From Pseudomonas cremoris (GTDB lineage Bacteria > Pseudomonadota > Gammaproteobacteria > Pseudomonadales > Pseudomonadaceae): a DNA stretch of 64,000 nt. Location: assembly GCF_014230465.1 (NCBI RefSeq), contig NZ_JAAXCY010000011.1:1-64000 (forward strand), written 5' to 3'. The translations under genes and the position numbers were made by a program. Below, in pieces: positions 35,926-45,586 of this stretch. Each line of letters starts with the position of its first letter. Within the stretch, counting starts at the first letter, position 1. The notes beneath the pieces are model-generated. The model saw only the letters and a program-made list of their open reading frames with translations. It was not told the DNA's origin and ran no database searches.

Positions 35926-37500
35926 TCAGCGCCGCCCACTCCAAAACTCCTGCGCCAACTGCCGCAAATCCTCCGCCAATGCCGCCACATCCTCCGAACT
36001 GAGCTGGCTCTGCTGCCCGGCACTGACGGTGGCCTGCCCAGCGTTACGAATGCCGACGACATTGCGATTGATGTCTTCGCTCACGGCACTTTGTTCCTCC
36101 ACGGCCGCCGCGATCTGCTGGCTCATGGCAGTGATTTGCATGACACGCTGGCTGATGCCGTCCAACGCCGCAGCAGCCCGTTGCGCCTGTTGGACACTGG
36201 CCTCGACGTGCTCGCTGCTGTGCGCCATGGCCTGCACCGCATCCCGCGCGCCGCCTTGCAGGGTGCTGATCATGCGCTGGATTTCATCGGTCGATTGCTG
36301 AGTGCGCTGGGCCAGGCCGCGCACCTCATCGGCCACCACCGCAAACCCGCGCCCCTGTTCACCGGCGCGCGCGGCTTCGATGGCGGCATTCAGCGCCAGC
36401 AGGTTGGTCTGCTCTGCAATCGTGCGAATCACCTCAAGTACACCGCTGATCTCGCCGCTGTGGTGTTCCAACTGGTGGATCACCTCGGTGGCCCGCGCCA
36501 ACTCCTGAGACAGACGCAATACCGCGTCGCGGCTCTCATCCACGCGTTGATGACCTTCACGGGTCTCGTTGCCGGCCTGGTCTGCCGCCTTGGACGCCTG
36601 TTGGGCGTGGTTGGCCATTTCGGCCACGCTGGCGGCCATTTCATGGATTGCCGCGGCGACCTGGTCGGTCTGGGCTTGCTGGCCCAGGCTACTGGCGTGG
36701 CTGCTATCGAGTTGCCGCACCAGTTGGGCCGCATGCCCGGACAGACGCTGGGAAGCATCGCCGATACGCCCCACCACCGCGCCCACCTGGGCTTCGAGCA
36801 TCTGCAGGGCGAACGCGATCTGCCCGCACTCATCCCGACGGCCGGTGTAGATCGCCTGACTTAACGGGTTATCGGCAATGACGCGTGCCCGCTGACTCAA
36901 CTGGGCCAGAGGTCGAAGGATCGCGCTTACCCCCACCGCGCCTGCCGCACAGCCCGCAGCCAACGCTAACAGTTGCCAGGTCAGCGAATAGGCCGCCAGG
37001 CCCAACACCAACGCCCCGGTCACACCGCAGGCAGCAGCGACCCAAGCCGACAATTTCAGGCCCAGGCCCACGACCGGCCAGCGCGCGGGCTTACCCGTGA
37101 GCAAACGCGCATAGGCCCGTTCCGCTACCGCTACCGTGCGCGCATCCGGCTTGGTGCGCACCGACTGATACTCCACCGTCACACCGTCCCGCGTCACGGG
37201 CGTGGCGTACGCGCTGACCCAATAGTGATCGCCGTTCTTGCAACGGTTTTTCACCATGCCCATCCATGAGTGCCCAGCTTTCAAGGTTTGCCACATGTGG
37301 GCAAATGCCTGCGGCGGCATGTCCGGGTGACGCAAGATGTTATGCGGCGTGCCCAACAACTCATCGCGGCTATAGCCACTGATGTCGATAAAGTCTTGGT
37401 TGGCGTAGGTAATTGCGCTCGTCAGGTCGGTGGTCGAAAGGATGTTGGCGTCAGGGGAAAAGTCCACATTTCGACCGGTGACCGGCAGATTGATCTTCAT
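35926..37500 (-). CDS. aer: Aer-like PAS-domain methyl-accepting chemotaxis protein
   Basis: 524 residues from ATG 37500 ([20 protein letters not shown]). The N-terminal PAS domain (residues 1-115) has [20 protein letters not shown] and [20 protein letters not shown], with the tryptophan that contacts flavin in Aer proteins. Two membrane helices (about 150-200) sit next to each other with almost no periplasmic loop, as in Aer. A HAMP-like stretch and the signalling domain with the [20 protein letters not shown] and [20 protein letters not shown] hairpin tip follow. It senses energy or oxygen state through FAD rather than a periplasmic ligand. Confidence 0.92.
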   Translation of the reverse strand: MKINLPVTGRNVDFSPDANILSTTDLTSAITYANQDFIDISGYSRDELLGTPHNILRHPDMPPQAFAHMWQTLKAGHSWMGMVKNRCKNGDHYWVSAYATPVTRDGVTVEYQSVRTKPDARTVAVAERAYARLLTGKPARWPVVGLGLKLSAWVAAACGVTGALVLGLAAYSLTWQLLALAAGCAAGAVGVSAILRPLAQLSQRARVIADNPLSQAIYTGRRDECGQIAFALQMLEAQVGAVVGRIGDASQRLSGHAAQLVRQLDSSHASSLGQQAQTDQVAAAIHEMAASVAEMANHAQQASKAADQAGNETREGHQRVDESRDAVLRLSQELARATEVIHQLEHHSGEISGVLEVIRTIAEQTNLLALNAAIEAARAGEQGRGFAVVADEVRGLAQRTQQSTDEIQRMISTLQGGARDAVQAMAHSSEHVEASVQQAQRAAAALDGISQRVMQITAMSQQIAAAVEEQSAVSEDINRNVVGIRNAGQATVSAGQQSQLSSEDVAALAEDLRQLAQEFWSGRR

Positions 37501-37607
37501 GGGCAAGCGCGCTCGTGATTGTTAGAAGAGTCGGCAGGGCGTCGACTCTAAGCGCCCCCATCGGGCAAATACTGATCTAGCTCATGTTCTGCGCAATTAA
37601 TTGGCCA

Positions 37608-38378
37608 TCACGGTATTTCCAGGCGGTAAGGCTGGACGATCCGCTGGTACTCGCCGTTTTGCATCAACTGTTCAAGCGCATGGTTGAGTTCATTGCGCAG
37701 CGCCGTGTCCGGTTTGCGCAGCGCAATCGCAACACCATCACCCAGCAACTCAGCGGAAACAGCGGGCCCTGCAAAGTCGAAGTCCTGGCCAGTGTCGGTG
37801 TCCAGCAAGGCGTCGCGGATTTCCACGGTGCCCTGCAGTGTTGCATCGATTTCACCGGCCACCAGGCTGCGGACCAGCTCGTCGTTGAGCCAGAAGCTCT
37901 CGACGATAACGCCCTTGGGTGCCCACTTGGAACGGGCGAAGGCTTCACGATTGCTGCCCAGCAACACGCCGACTCGCTTGCCTTTTAGCGACCTGGCAGT
38001 CGGTGTCAGGCCTGAGTTTTTAAGTGCCACCAGGCGAGTGGTGAAGGGATAAAGGTTGTCGGTGAAGCTTACCCAGCGCCGTCGCTTGGGCGTGGGTGCA
38101 ATGCCCATGATTGCGTCGAACTGCAGGGCTTCAAGGGCTTTGAAGTTTTCGGCCAGCACTTGGTCGACCCACGTGCAGCGCGCATTCAATTGCAGGCACA
38201 GGGCGTTGCCCAGCTCGATATTCAGCCCGACCAACTGCCCTTGGGGGTTGCGGCTCTGGAAGGGGGGGAATTGCGCAGCAATGGCGAAGCGGATCTCTCG
38301 TCGCGGTTGATCAACGGCCGCAACGGTATTCGCCGAGAGCAATAGAGCAAACACAGCACAGAGATGTATCAACGCCAC
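37608..38378 (-). CDS. Periplasmic solute-binding protein (transporter substrate-binding family)
   Basis: 256 residues from GTG 38378 (VALIHLCAVFALLLSANTVA); AAAAGGA lies 8 bp upstream, while the longer open frame to 38444 spoils the signal peptide. The mature part is a type II periplasmic binding protein: IRFAIAAQFPPFQSRNPQGQ, LVGLNIELGNALC, FDAIMGIAPTPKRRRWVSFT, and the tail ELNHALEQLMQNGEYQRIV. It resembles lysine/arginine/ornithine- or polar amino-acid-binding proteins, but no permease or ATPase gene is adjacent, so it may serve a distant transporter or a sensor. Confidence 0.85.
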   Translation of the reverse strand: MALIHLCAVFALLLSANTVAAVDQPRREIRFAIAAQFPPFQSRNPQGQLVGLNIELGNALCLQLNARCTWVDQVLAENFKALEALQFDAIMGIAPTPKRRRWVSFTDNLYPFTTRLVALKNSGLTPTARSLKGKRVGVLLGSNREAFARSKWAPKGVIVESFWLNDELVRSLVAGEIDATLQGTVEIRDALLDTDTGQDFDFAGPAVSAELLGDGVAIALRKPDTALRNELNHALEQLMQNGEYQRIVQPYRLEIP

Positions 38379-38542
38379 AGGAAAGGTCCTTTTCCGGAAA
38401 GAGCAACCCCTGCCCCACCCTGGAAAAAACTCAGGGCAGAGCAAAAGCCGTGCAAGCTTTCAAGAAACGGTGGCGCGCATACAATCGGAAACTTCAGCGC
38501 AATCTGTAGGAAATAGCCCTAACGAACTTCAGCCTATTACTC

Positions 38543-38776
38543 TTAGCGTTTACCCATTGAGCGGCGAGTACCCGGTGGGGCCATGCCCGGAGACTTCGTA
38601 TGGCCGTTTTTGGCACCATTCTTGTACCAAGGCTGGGCGGCATTCTTGGCCCCGGCCAGCTCTCCCGGCTTGAATGGGAACTTGAACGCCGGGATCTCGG
38701 GTTTTTCAACGCTTTCGGCGCTGGCCGGATCGACCAGGTCGGCCGCTTCAACAGGGGATTGTGTCGGGGAAGTCAT
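38543..38776 (-). CDS. Small unknown protein with a proline/lysine-rich basic tail
   Basis: 77 residues from ATG 38776 (MTSPTQSPVEAADLVDPASA), with CGGAG 5-6 bp upstream. An acidic N-terminal third is followed by PEIPAFKFPFKPGELAGAKN and a basic tail (NGHTKSPGMAPPGTRRSMGK). There is no signal peptide or membrane segment. I do not recognise a family. The ribosome site and codon pattern support a real gene. It is the only minus-strand gene in the gap between the binding-protein gene and the RND operon, and it stands divergent from the RND adaptor gene. Confidence 0.6.
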   Translation of the reverse strand: MTSPTQSPVEAADLVDPASAESVEKPEIPAFKFPFKPGELAGAKNAAQPWYKNGAKNGHTKSPGMAPPGTRRSMGKR

Positions 38777-38988
38777 GGAAGCTCCGAAGCGTGCAAAAAA
38801 TGAGGCGGGCCGGCTTGCGGGCCACACTGGCGCGCAGTATACCTGCGGCCCCGTAATCTTTAACCACTGTCGTACGAATGGTCAGGGCTAACTGACGCCG
38901 CTGTCAGATAGCGGTCACTTTGTTGACCGGGTTCACACGCTATAAGTACGCCTCATTCTTCCCACCTTTTGTCCCGGCGCCCGACAGC

Positions 38989-40155
38989 ATGCACATTCAA
39001 CGCAAAACCGCCTTGATCGTAGGCGCCCTCGTAATAGTGGCCCTTGCAGCCTGGGTTTTCACCCGGCCCGCCAAGACCAAACTGGTCGCATCGACAGCCG
39101 TGCCAGTGCGCGTGATCAAGGTGGTGGAGCAAGACCTGCCGCGTTATCTCAGCGGCATCGGTTCAGTGCTGTCGCTGCACAGTGTGGTGATCCGCCCGCA
39201 GATCGACGGCGTCCTCACTAAATTGCTGGTCAAGGAAGGGCAACTGGTCAAGGCCGGCGACCTGCTGGCAACTATCGACGACCGCTCGATTCGCGCCAGC
39301 CTCGACCAGGCCAAGGCGCAACTGGGCGAAAGCCAGGCGCAGTTGCAAGTGGCGCAGGTCAACCTCAAACGGTACAAAGAACTGAGTGTGGATGACGGTG
39401 TGTCGAAGCAGACCTACGACCAGCAACAAGCCTTGGTCAACCAGTTGAAAGCAACCGTGCAAGGCAATCAGGCCGCGATCGATTCGGCCCAGGTTCAGCT
39501 TTCCTACACGCAAATTCGCTCGCCGGTGACGGGTCGCGTCGGCATTCGCACGGTGGACGAAGGCAACTTCCTGCGCATGAGCGACACCCAAGGTTTGTTC
39601 TCGGTGACCCAGATCGACCCCATCGCAGTCGAGTTCTCCCTGCCCCAGCAGATGCTGCCGACCCTCCAGGGCCTGATCGCCGCCGAGTATCCGGCCAGCG
39701 TCGACGCTTTCCTTGGGGCCGATACCGAAGGTGAGCACAGCGAGCTACTGGGTGAAGGCCGCCTGAGCCTGATCGACAACCAGATCAACAGCACCACCGG
39801 CACCATTCGCGCCAAGGCCGAGTTCCGCAACAGCGCGCAGAAGCTCTGGCCGGGCCAACTGGTGACGATCAAGATCCAGACTGCCCTCGACCGTAACGCC
39901 TTGGCCGTACCGCCGACTGTGGTGCAACGGGGTCTGGACTCGCATTTCGTGTACCGCGTCAACGGCGACAAGGTGGACATCGTGCCGGTGCAAGTGGTGT
40001 ACCAGGATAGCGAACGCAATATCCTCAAGGGCGTCCAGGCCGGTGACGTGCTGGTCAGCGATGGTCAGTCGCGACTCAAGGCTGGTGCCCAGGTCGAGAT
40101 TCTCAAAGAGCCGCCCCAAGCGATCCAGACCGCTGACGTCAAGGTGCAGCCATGA
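38989..40155 (+). CDS. mdtA: RND efflux periplasmic adaptor, MdtA-like
   Basis: 388 residues from ATG 38989 (MHIQRKTALIVGALVIVALA); an in-frame ATG at 38920 would place 23 hydrophilic residues before the membrane helix. A membrane anchor is followed by SVLSLHSVVIRPQIDGVLTK and LLVKEGQLVKAGDLLATIDD (lipoyl domain), a coiled-coil hairpin (LGESQAQLQVAQVNLKRYKE), VTGRVGIRTVDEGNFLRMSD and a beta-barrel domain. This is the MdtA/AcrA family. It overlaps the transporter gene by 4 bp (ATGA). The ribosome site is weak. The symbol denotes family similarity, not proven orthology. Confidence 0.9.
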   Translation: MHIQRKTALIVGALVIVALAAWVFTRPAKTKLVASTAVPVRVIKVVEQDLPRYLSGIGSVLSLHSVVIRPQIDGVLTKLLVKEGQLVKAGDLLATIDDRSIRASLDQAKAQLGESQAQLQVAQVNLKRYKELSVDDGVSKQTYDQQQALVNQLKATVQGNQAAIDSAQVQLSYTQIRSPVTGRVGIRTVDEGNFLRMSDTQGLFSVTQIDPIAVEFSLPQQMLPTLQGLIAAEYPASVDAFLGADTEGEHSELLGEGRLSLIDNQINSTTGTIRAKAEFRNSAQKLWPGQLVTIKIQTALDRNALAVPPTVVQRGLDSHFVYRVNGDKVDIVPVQVVYQDSERNILKGVQAGDVLVSDGQSRLKAGAQVEILKEPPQAIQTADVKVQP

Positions 40156-43100
40156 CGGCGCGGGGGTCGGTTTCTGCCTGGTGCATCGACCGCCCGGTCG
40201 CCACCTTGCTGCTCACCTTCGCCCTGGTGTTGTTGGGGCTGATTGCCTTCCCCAAATTGCCTATCGCCCCACTGCCGGAAGCCGAATTCCCGACGATCCA
40301 GGTCACCGCGCAGTTACCCGGCGCCAGCCCCGACACCATGGCATCGTCGGTGGCCACTCCGTTGGAGGTGCAATTCAGTGCCATCCCCGGCATGACCCAA
40401 ATGACGTCCAGCAGCGCCTTGGGCTCAAGCCTGCTGACCCTGCAGTTCACCCTCGACAAGAGCATCGACACCGCCGCGCAGGAAGTTCAGGCCGCCATCA
40501 ACACCGCGGCCGGCAAACTGCCCAGCGATATGCCAAGCCTGCCGACCTGGCGCAAGGTCAACCCGGCCGACAGCCCGGTGCTGATCGTCAGCGTCAGCTC
40601 CAACGACATGCCCGGCACCGAATTGAGTGACTTGGTGGAAACCCTGCTGGCCCGGCAAATCAGCCAGATCGATGGCGTTGGCCAGATCAACATCACCGGC
40701 CAGCAGCGCCCCGCGATCCGCGTGCAGGCCTCGCCCGACAAACTGGCCGCCATCGGCCTGACCCTGGCCGACGTCCGCCTGGCGATCCAGCAATCGAGCC
40801 TCAACCTCGCCAAGGGCGCACTGTACGGCCAGAACAGCGTGTCGACCCTCGCGACCAACGACCAACTGTTTCACCCGGATGAATACGGCGACCTGATCAT
40901 TTCCTACAAGAACGGCGCACCGGTGCAACTGCGCGATGTGGCCAAAGTGGTCAACGGCTCGGAAAACGCCTACGTCCAGGCGTGGGCGGGCGACACTCCC
41001 GGCGTCAACTTGGTGATCACCCGCCAGCCCGGCGCCAACATCGTCGAAACAGTAGAACGCATCCAGGCCGAAATGCCGCGCCTGGAAGCCATGCTACCGG
41101 CCTCGGTCCAGGTCAGCGTGTTGATGGACCGCACCACCACCATCCGCGCCTCGTTGCACGAAGTGGAAATGACCCTGCTGATCGCCGTTCTGTTGGTGAT
41201 CGGCGTCATGGCGATTTTCCTGCGCCAATGGTCGGCCACTCTCATTGTGTCGAGCGTGCTGGGTGTGTCGTTGATCGCCAGCTTTGCCTTGATGTACGTG
41301 ATGGGCTTCAGCCTGAATAACCTGACCCTCGTGGCCATTGTTGTTGCTGTGGGGTTTGTGGTGGATGACGCAATCGTCGTGGTGGAGAACATCCATCGCC
41401 ATCTGGAAACCGGCCTGGACAAGCGCGAGGCCGCCATCAAAGGCGCCAGTGAGATTGGCTTTACCGTGGTATCCATCAGTGTGTCGCTAGTGGCGGCCTT
41501 CATTCCGTTGCTGTTCATGGGCGGTGTAGTCGGCAGGCTGTTCAAGGAGTTTGCCTTGACTGCTACCTCGACCATCCTGATCTCCGTCGTGGTGTCCCTG
41601 ACACTTGCACCGACCCTGGCGGCGCTGTTCATGAAAGCGCCGAGCCATCGGCCCCATGACAACCCCGGCTTTGGCGAACGCTTGCTGGCAGGCTACGAAA
41701 AATACCTGCGCCGCGCCCTCGCCCACCCACGTACGATGGCCGGCATCTTCTTGCTGACCCTGGGCCTGGCCGTGGCCGGTTATGTGTTTATCCCCAAGGG
41801 GTTTTTCCCGGTACAGGACACCGGCTTCGTCCTCGGTACCAGCGAGGCGGCGGCGGACGTGTCCTATCCAGACATGGTCGCCAAGCACAAGGCACTGGCC
41901 GAAATTATGAAGGCTGACCCCGCCGTGCGGGCGTTCTCCCACTCTGTAGGCGTGACCGGCAGCAACCAGACCATCGCCAACGGCCGCTTCTGGATCTCCC
42001 TGGTGGACCGGGGTGACAGGGACGTCTCCGCCAGCCAATTCATCGACCGCATCCGACCCAAGCTGGCCGCTGTGCCGGGGATTGTCCTGTACCTGCGCGC
42101 CGGCCAGGATATCAACCTCAGCTCCGGCCCCAGCCGCAGCCAATACCAATATGTGCTCAAGAGTAACGACGGTGCGACGCTGAACACCTGGACCCAGCGC
42201 CTGACCGAAAAACTGCGCGCCATTCCAGCGTTCCGCGATATATCCAACGACCTGCAACTGGGCGGCAGCATTACCCAGATCACCATCGACCGCCGTGCCG
42301 CCGCACGCTTCGGCCTGACCGCCACCGACGTTGACCAAGCGCTGTACGACGCGTTCGGCCAACGCCAGGTCAATGAGTTCCAGACCGAAATAAACCAGTA
42401 TCAAGTGGTGCTGGAACTGGATACCCGCCAGCGCGGCAAGGCCGAGAGCCTGAACTACTTCTACCTGCGCTCACCGCTGACCAATGAAATGGTGCCGCTG
42501 TCGGCACTGGCCAAGGTCGACGCACCCACGGTCGGGCCGCTGTCCATCAGTCATGACGGCATGTTCCCGGCCGCCAACCTGTCGTTCAACCTGGCGCCCG
42601 GCGTGGCGCTGGGGGATGCGGTGATTCTGCTCAACCAGGCCAAGAACGAGATCGGCATGCCGTCCTCGATCATCGGCAACTTCCAGGGTGCGGCCCAGGC
42701 CTTCCAGAGTTCGCTCGCCAGTCAGCCGTGGTTGATCCTTGCGGCGCTGGTGGCGGTCTACATTATTCTTGGCGTGCTGTATGAGAGCTTTGTGCACCCA
42801 CTGACCATCATCTCGACCCTACCTTCGGCAGGCTTGGGCGCGCTGATCATGCTGTGGCTGCTGGGCCAGGACTTCTCGATCATGGCGTTGATCGGCCTGG
42901 TGCTGTTGATCGGCATCGTCAAGAAGAACGGCATCCTGCTGATCGACTTTGCCTTGGAGGCGCAGCGCACGCGAGGGTTGACGCCTCAGGATGCGATTTT
43001 CGAAGCGTGTATCACACGGTTCCGCCCGATCATCATGACGTCCTTGGCCGCCCTGCTCGGCGCCCTGCCGCTGATGCTCGGTTACGGCGCCGGCGCCGAA

Positions 43101-43247
43101 CTGCGCCAGCCGCTGGGCATCGCGGTTGTCGGCGGTTTGCTGGTGAGTCAGGCACTGACGCTGTTCACCACACCGGTCATATACTTGTACCTTGAGAAGT
43201 TCTTCCACCGGCCCAAACCAACGCCTGCGTTGGCGACCACACACTGA
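40152..43247 (+). CDS. RND-family efflux transporter, MdtB/MdtC-like
   Basis: 1031 residues, the full length of a proton-driven RND pump. It has 12 membrane helices in two halves, each with a large periplasmic loop. The N-terminus, SVSAWCIDRPVATLLLTFAL and LPGASPDTMASSVATPLEVQ, matches the MdtB/MdtC branch. The proton-relay aspartates are in VVAVGFVVDDAIVVVENIHR, and NGILLIDFALEAQR lies in the second half. E. coli MdtBC works as a heteromer of two transporters; only one transporter gene is present here and no outer-membrane factor gene follows, so a distant partner is needed. Confidence 0.93.
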   Translation: MTARGSVSAWCIDRPVATLLLTFALVLLGLIAFPKLPIAPLPEAEFPTIQVTAQLPGASPDTMASSVATPLEVQFSAIPGMTQMTSSSALGSSLLTLQFTLDKSIDTAAQEVQAAINTAAGKLPSDMPSLPTWRKVNPADSPVLIVSVSSNDMPGTELSDLVETLLARQISQIDGVGQINITGQQRPAIRVQASPDKLAAIGLTLADVRLAIQQSSLNLAKGALYGQNSVSTLATNDQLFHPDEYGDLIISYKNGAPVQLRDVAKVVNGSENAYVQAWAGDTPGVNLVITRQPGANIVETVERIQAEMPRLEAMLPASVQVSVLMDRTTTIRASLHEVEMTLLIAVLLVIGVMAIFLRQWSATLIVSSVLGVSLIASFALMYVMGFSLNNLTLVAIVVAVGFVVDDAIVVVENIHRHLETGLDKREAAIKGASEIGFTVVSISVSLVAAFIPLLFMGGVVGRLFKEFALTATSTILISVVVSLTLAPTLAALFMKAPSHRPHDNPGFGERLLAGYEKYLRRALAHPRTMAGIFLLTLGLAVAGYVFIPKGFFPVQDTGFVLGTSEAAADVSYPDMVAKHKALAEIMKADPAVRAFSHSVGVTGSNQTIANGRFWISLVDRGDRDVSASQFIDRIRPKLAAVPGIVLYLRAGQDINLSSGPSRSQYQYVLKSNDGATLNTWTQRLTEKLRAIPAFRDISNDLQLGGSITQITIDRRAAARFGLTATDVDQALYDAFGQRQVNEFQTEINQYQVVLELDTRQRGKAESLNYFYLRSPLTNEMVPLSALAKVDAPTVGPLSISHDGMFPAANLSFNLAPGVALGDAVILLNQAKNEIGMPSSIIGNFQGAAQAFQSSLASQPWLILAALVAVYIILGVLYESFVHPLTIISTLPSAGLGALIMLWLLGQDFSIMALIGLVLLIGIVKKNGILLIDFALEAQRTRGLTPQDAIFEACITRFRPIIMTSLAALLGALPLMLGYGAGAELRQPLGIAVVGGLLVSQALTLFTTPVIYLYLEKFFHRPKPTPALATTH

Positions 43248-43256
43248 GGCGGGGTC

Positions 43257-43949
43257 ATGCGCGTCCTGATTATTGAAGATGAAGAAAAAACCGCAGACTA
43301 CCTGCATCGCGGCCTGACGGAACAAGGCTACACCGTCGATGTAACCCGAGAAGGCGTCGAAGGCCTGCACCAGGCATTGGAGAACGACTACGCGGTGATC
43401 GTGCTCGACGTGATGCTGCCGGGCCTGGACGGCTTCGGCGTGTTGCGTGCCTTGCGTGCACGCAAGCAGACGCCAGTGATCATGCTCACCGCCCGCGAGC
43501 GTGTCGAAGACCGCGTTCGTGGCTTGCGTGAAGGTGCCGATGATTATTTGGGCAAGCCATTTTCGTTCCTGGAACTGGTGGCGCGCCTGCAAGCCCTGAC
43601 CCGCCGTAGCGGTGGCCATGAGCCGGTGCAGGTGACCGTCGCCGACTTGTGGATCGACCTCATCAGCCGCAAAGCCAGCCGCAACGGCCTGCGCCTGGAC
43701 CTGACGGCCAAGGAGTTCTCGCTGCTCAGCGTGTTGGCGCGACGCCAGGGTGAAATCCTGTCCAAGACCGCCATTGCGGAAATGGTCTGGGACATCAATT
43801 TCGACAGCGACGCCAACGTGGTGGAAGTGGCGATCAAGCGCCTGCGTGCCAAGCTCGATGGGCCTTTCGAACAAAAGCTGCTGCACACCATTCGCGGCAT
43901 GGGCTATGTGCTGGAGAGCCGTATGCAGGAGAATCCAAGTGGTGGCTAA
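43257..43949 (+). CDS. OmpR/PhoB-family response regulator (CusR/CopR-like)
   Basis: 230 residues. The receiver domain (1-118) has E8-D9-E-E, phospho-acceptor D51 in LDVMLPGLDG, a Thr in MLTAR and Lys in LGKPF. The C-terminal winged helix has LTAKEFSLLSVLARRQGEIL and DSDANVVEVAIKRLRAKLDG, then a terminal HTIRGMGYVLE. It is closest to heavy-metal-type regulators. It begins 9 bp after the RND gene and overlaps the kinase gene, so pump and sensor system share a transcript and the regulator probably controls the pump operon. Confidence 0.93.
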   Translation: MRVLIIEDEEKTADYLHRGLTEQGYTVDVTREGVEGLHQALENDYAVIVLDVMLPGLDGFGVLRALRARKQTPVIMLTARERVEDRVRGLREGADDYLGKPFSFLELVARLQALTRRSGGHEPVQVTVADLWIDLISRKASRNGLRLDLTAKEFSLLSVLARRQGEILSKTAIAEMVWDINFDSDANVVEVAIKRLRAKLDGPFEQKLLHTIRGMGYVLESRMQENPSGG

Positions 43950-45303
43950 CTCCATCGCCCTGCGCCTGAGCGGCATGTTCACCTTGGTGGCATTGCTGAT
44001 CTTCATGTTGATCGGCGGTGCGCTGTACCAGCAGGTGGACCAGAGCCTCGGGGCGTTGCCGGGGGCCGAACTGGATGCTCGTTATAGCGTGCTGGAATCT
44101 TCAGTAGGCCGCTTTGGCACGCCCGATCACTGGGCGAAAATCACCGCCAAACTCAAGCTGCTCAGTGAAGAAGACCAGCGCATCCGTTTCTGGGTCATCA
44201 GCGGCGACCCGCTCTACGAATACGGCAACCCCGATGCGCAAATCCGTACCTTTGCCCAGGGAGGCACAGGTAAGCGCGATTTGCATCTGCCAGGCCACGA
44301 TCATCCGCTAAAGGCACTGGTGAGCCAGTTCCCGGCCAAGGACCAGCGGCCGCCATTGCGCTTCATCATTGCCATCGACACAGAAAACTTCCACGCCACC
44401 CAACATCATTTGCTGATGGCCCTGATCGGCCTGGCGTTTGTCGGCGTGGTGCTCGCCGCGCTGTTGGGGTTCTGGGTCTCGCGTATCGGCCTCAAGCCGT
44501 TGGGCAAATTGTCGGATGAAGCACAGAAGCTCACACCGCCAAAACTCTCTGGGCGCCTGCATCTGTCGCGGCTCCCCCCGGAGCTGAGCCAGTTCGTCAA
44601 CTCGTTCAACGCCACCCTCGACCGCGTCGAACAGGCTTATTCGCGCCTGGAGTCGTTCAACGCCGACGTGGCCCACGAACTGCGTTCGCCTTTGACCAAC
44701 CTGATCGGCCAGACCCAGGTGGCCCTCACCCGCGGGCGTTCAGCCGAGCATTATTTCGAGGTGTTGCAATCCAACCTCGAAGAGCTGGAACGGCTGCGCT
44801 TGATCATCAACGACATGCTGTTCCTCGCCAGTGCCGACCAAGGCAGCAAAGCCACCAAACTGATTCAAAGCTCACTGGCCGATGAGGTGGCGACCACCCT
44901 CGACTACTTGGACTTCATTCTTGAAGACGCACAAGTCCGGGTGCGGGTGCATGGCGACGCCCAAGTCCAGATCGAAAAAGCCCACCTGCGTCGCGCACTG
45001 ATCAACTTGTTAAGCAACGCCGTACAACACACCGCGCCTGGGCGGGTCATCGAAGTGAACATTGAGGTGCTGGAGCATCAAGTATTCATTGGCGTCACCA
45101 ACCCCGGCGAGGCGATTGCTAGTGAACACCTGCCGCGTTTGTTCGAACGCTTCTATCGAGTGGATGCATCGCGCAGCAACAGCGGGGCGAACCACGGCCT
45201 CGGGCTGGCCATCGTCAAGGCGATTGCGTTGATGCACGGCGGTGATGTGTTTGTGCGCAGTGAGCACGGCGGCAATACATTTGGCATTACCTTGCCCGTG
45301 TAG
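43939..45303 (+). CDS. Membrane sensor histidine kinase (CusS-like)
   Basis: 454 residues from GTG 43939, with AGGAG 7 bp upstream, overlapping the regulator stop by 11 bp. Membrane helix 1 is near residues 12-32 (GMFTLVALLIFMLIGGALY) and helix 2 near 155-180 (LLMALIGLAFVGVVLAALLG), with a periplasmic sensor domain of about 125 residues between them. HAMP follows, then the H-box FNADVAHELRSPLTNLIGQT, N-box ALINLLSNAVQHT, and glycine boxes NHGLGLAIVKAI. The heavy-metal sensor family fits. The ligand cannot be read from the sequence; there is no cluster of His or Met in the sensor domain. Confidence 0.92.
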   Translation: MVANSIALRLSGMFTLVALLIFMLIGGALYQQVDQSLGALPGAELDARYSVLESSVGRFGTPDHWAKITAKLKLLSEEDQRIRFWVISGDPLYEYGNPDAQIRTFAQGGTGKRDLHLPGHDHPLKALVSQFPAKDQRPPLRFIIAIDTENFHATQHHLLMALIGLAFVGVVLAALLGFWVSRIGLKPLGKLSDEAQKLTPPKLSGRLHLSRLPPELSQFVNSFNATLDRVEQAYSRLESFNADVAHELRSPLTNLIGQTQVALTRGRSAEHYFEVLQSNLEELERLRLIINDMLFLASADQGSKATKLIQSSLADEVATTLDYLDFILEDAQVRVRVHGDAQVQIEKAHLRRALINLLSNAVQHTAPGRVIEVNIEVLEHQVFIGVTNPGEAIASEHLPRLFERFYRVDASRSNSGANHGLGLAIVKAIALMHGGDVFVRSEHGGNTFGITLPV

Positions 45304-45586
45304 CCCCAAGACACCTCGGCGCCTCTAACTGTTGCGGTTTGGGCAACAGTCATTATCTTATTACACTCTGTATCGTACCGCTCGCCTGCGTTAATTTGAC
45401 GCATCGATGAGCGCGACGGCAAAGGCAGTCCCCGCTTACCCGAATTTCCCTCGACTTTTTTCCAGGGCTCTATACTGGGAATCTGTCTTAAAGCCGCTGA
45501 CTTCAGCGGCTTTTTTTTGCCGTAAAAAAGGCCAGGCACACCCCCACGACATTGGCCGTTTTCGATTGACCAAAGGAGCTCCACCG
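45304..45586 (+). promoter_or_regulatory. Leader/intergenic region before the OprD-family porin gene
   Basis: 283 bp without a gene. It holds a perfect 8-bp stem ACTGTTGC/GCAACAGT (45328-45350) soon after the kinase stop, a TTGACG at about 45396, a TATACT at 45471, then a complete terminator (45491-45518) only 69 bp before the porin GTG. Either the porin promoter lies in the last 65 bp or the terminator acts inside its leader. Confidence 0.5.
45491..45518 (+). terminator. Rho-independent terminator upstream of the porin gene
   Basis: AAGCCGCTGA CTT CAGCGGCTT followed by a run of eight T. The 9-bp stem, short loop and T-tract are ideal. It ends the pump/two-component operon, or works as an attenuator for the porin gene. 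Confidence 0.85.
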
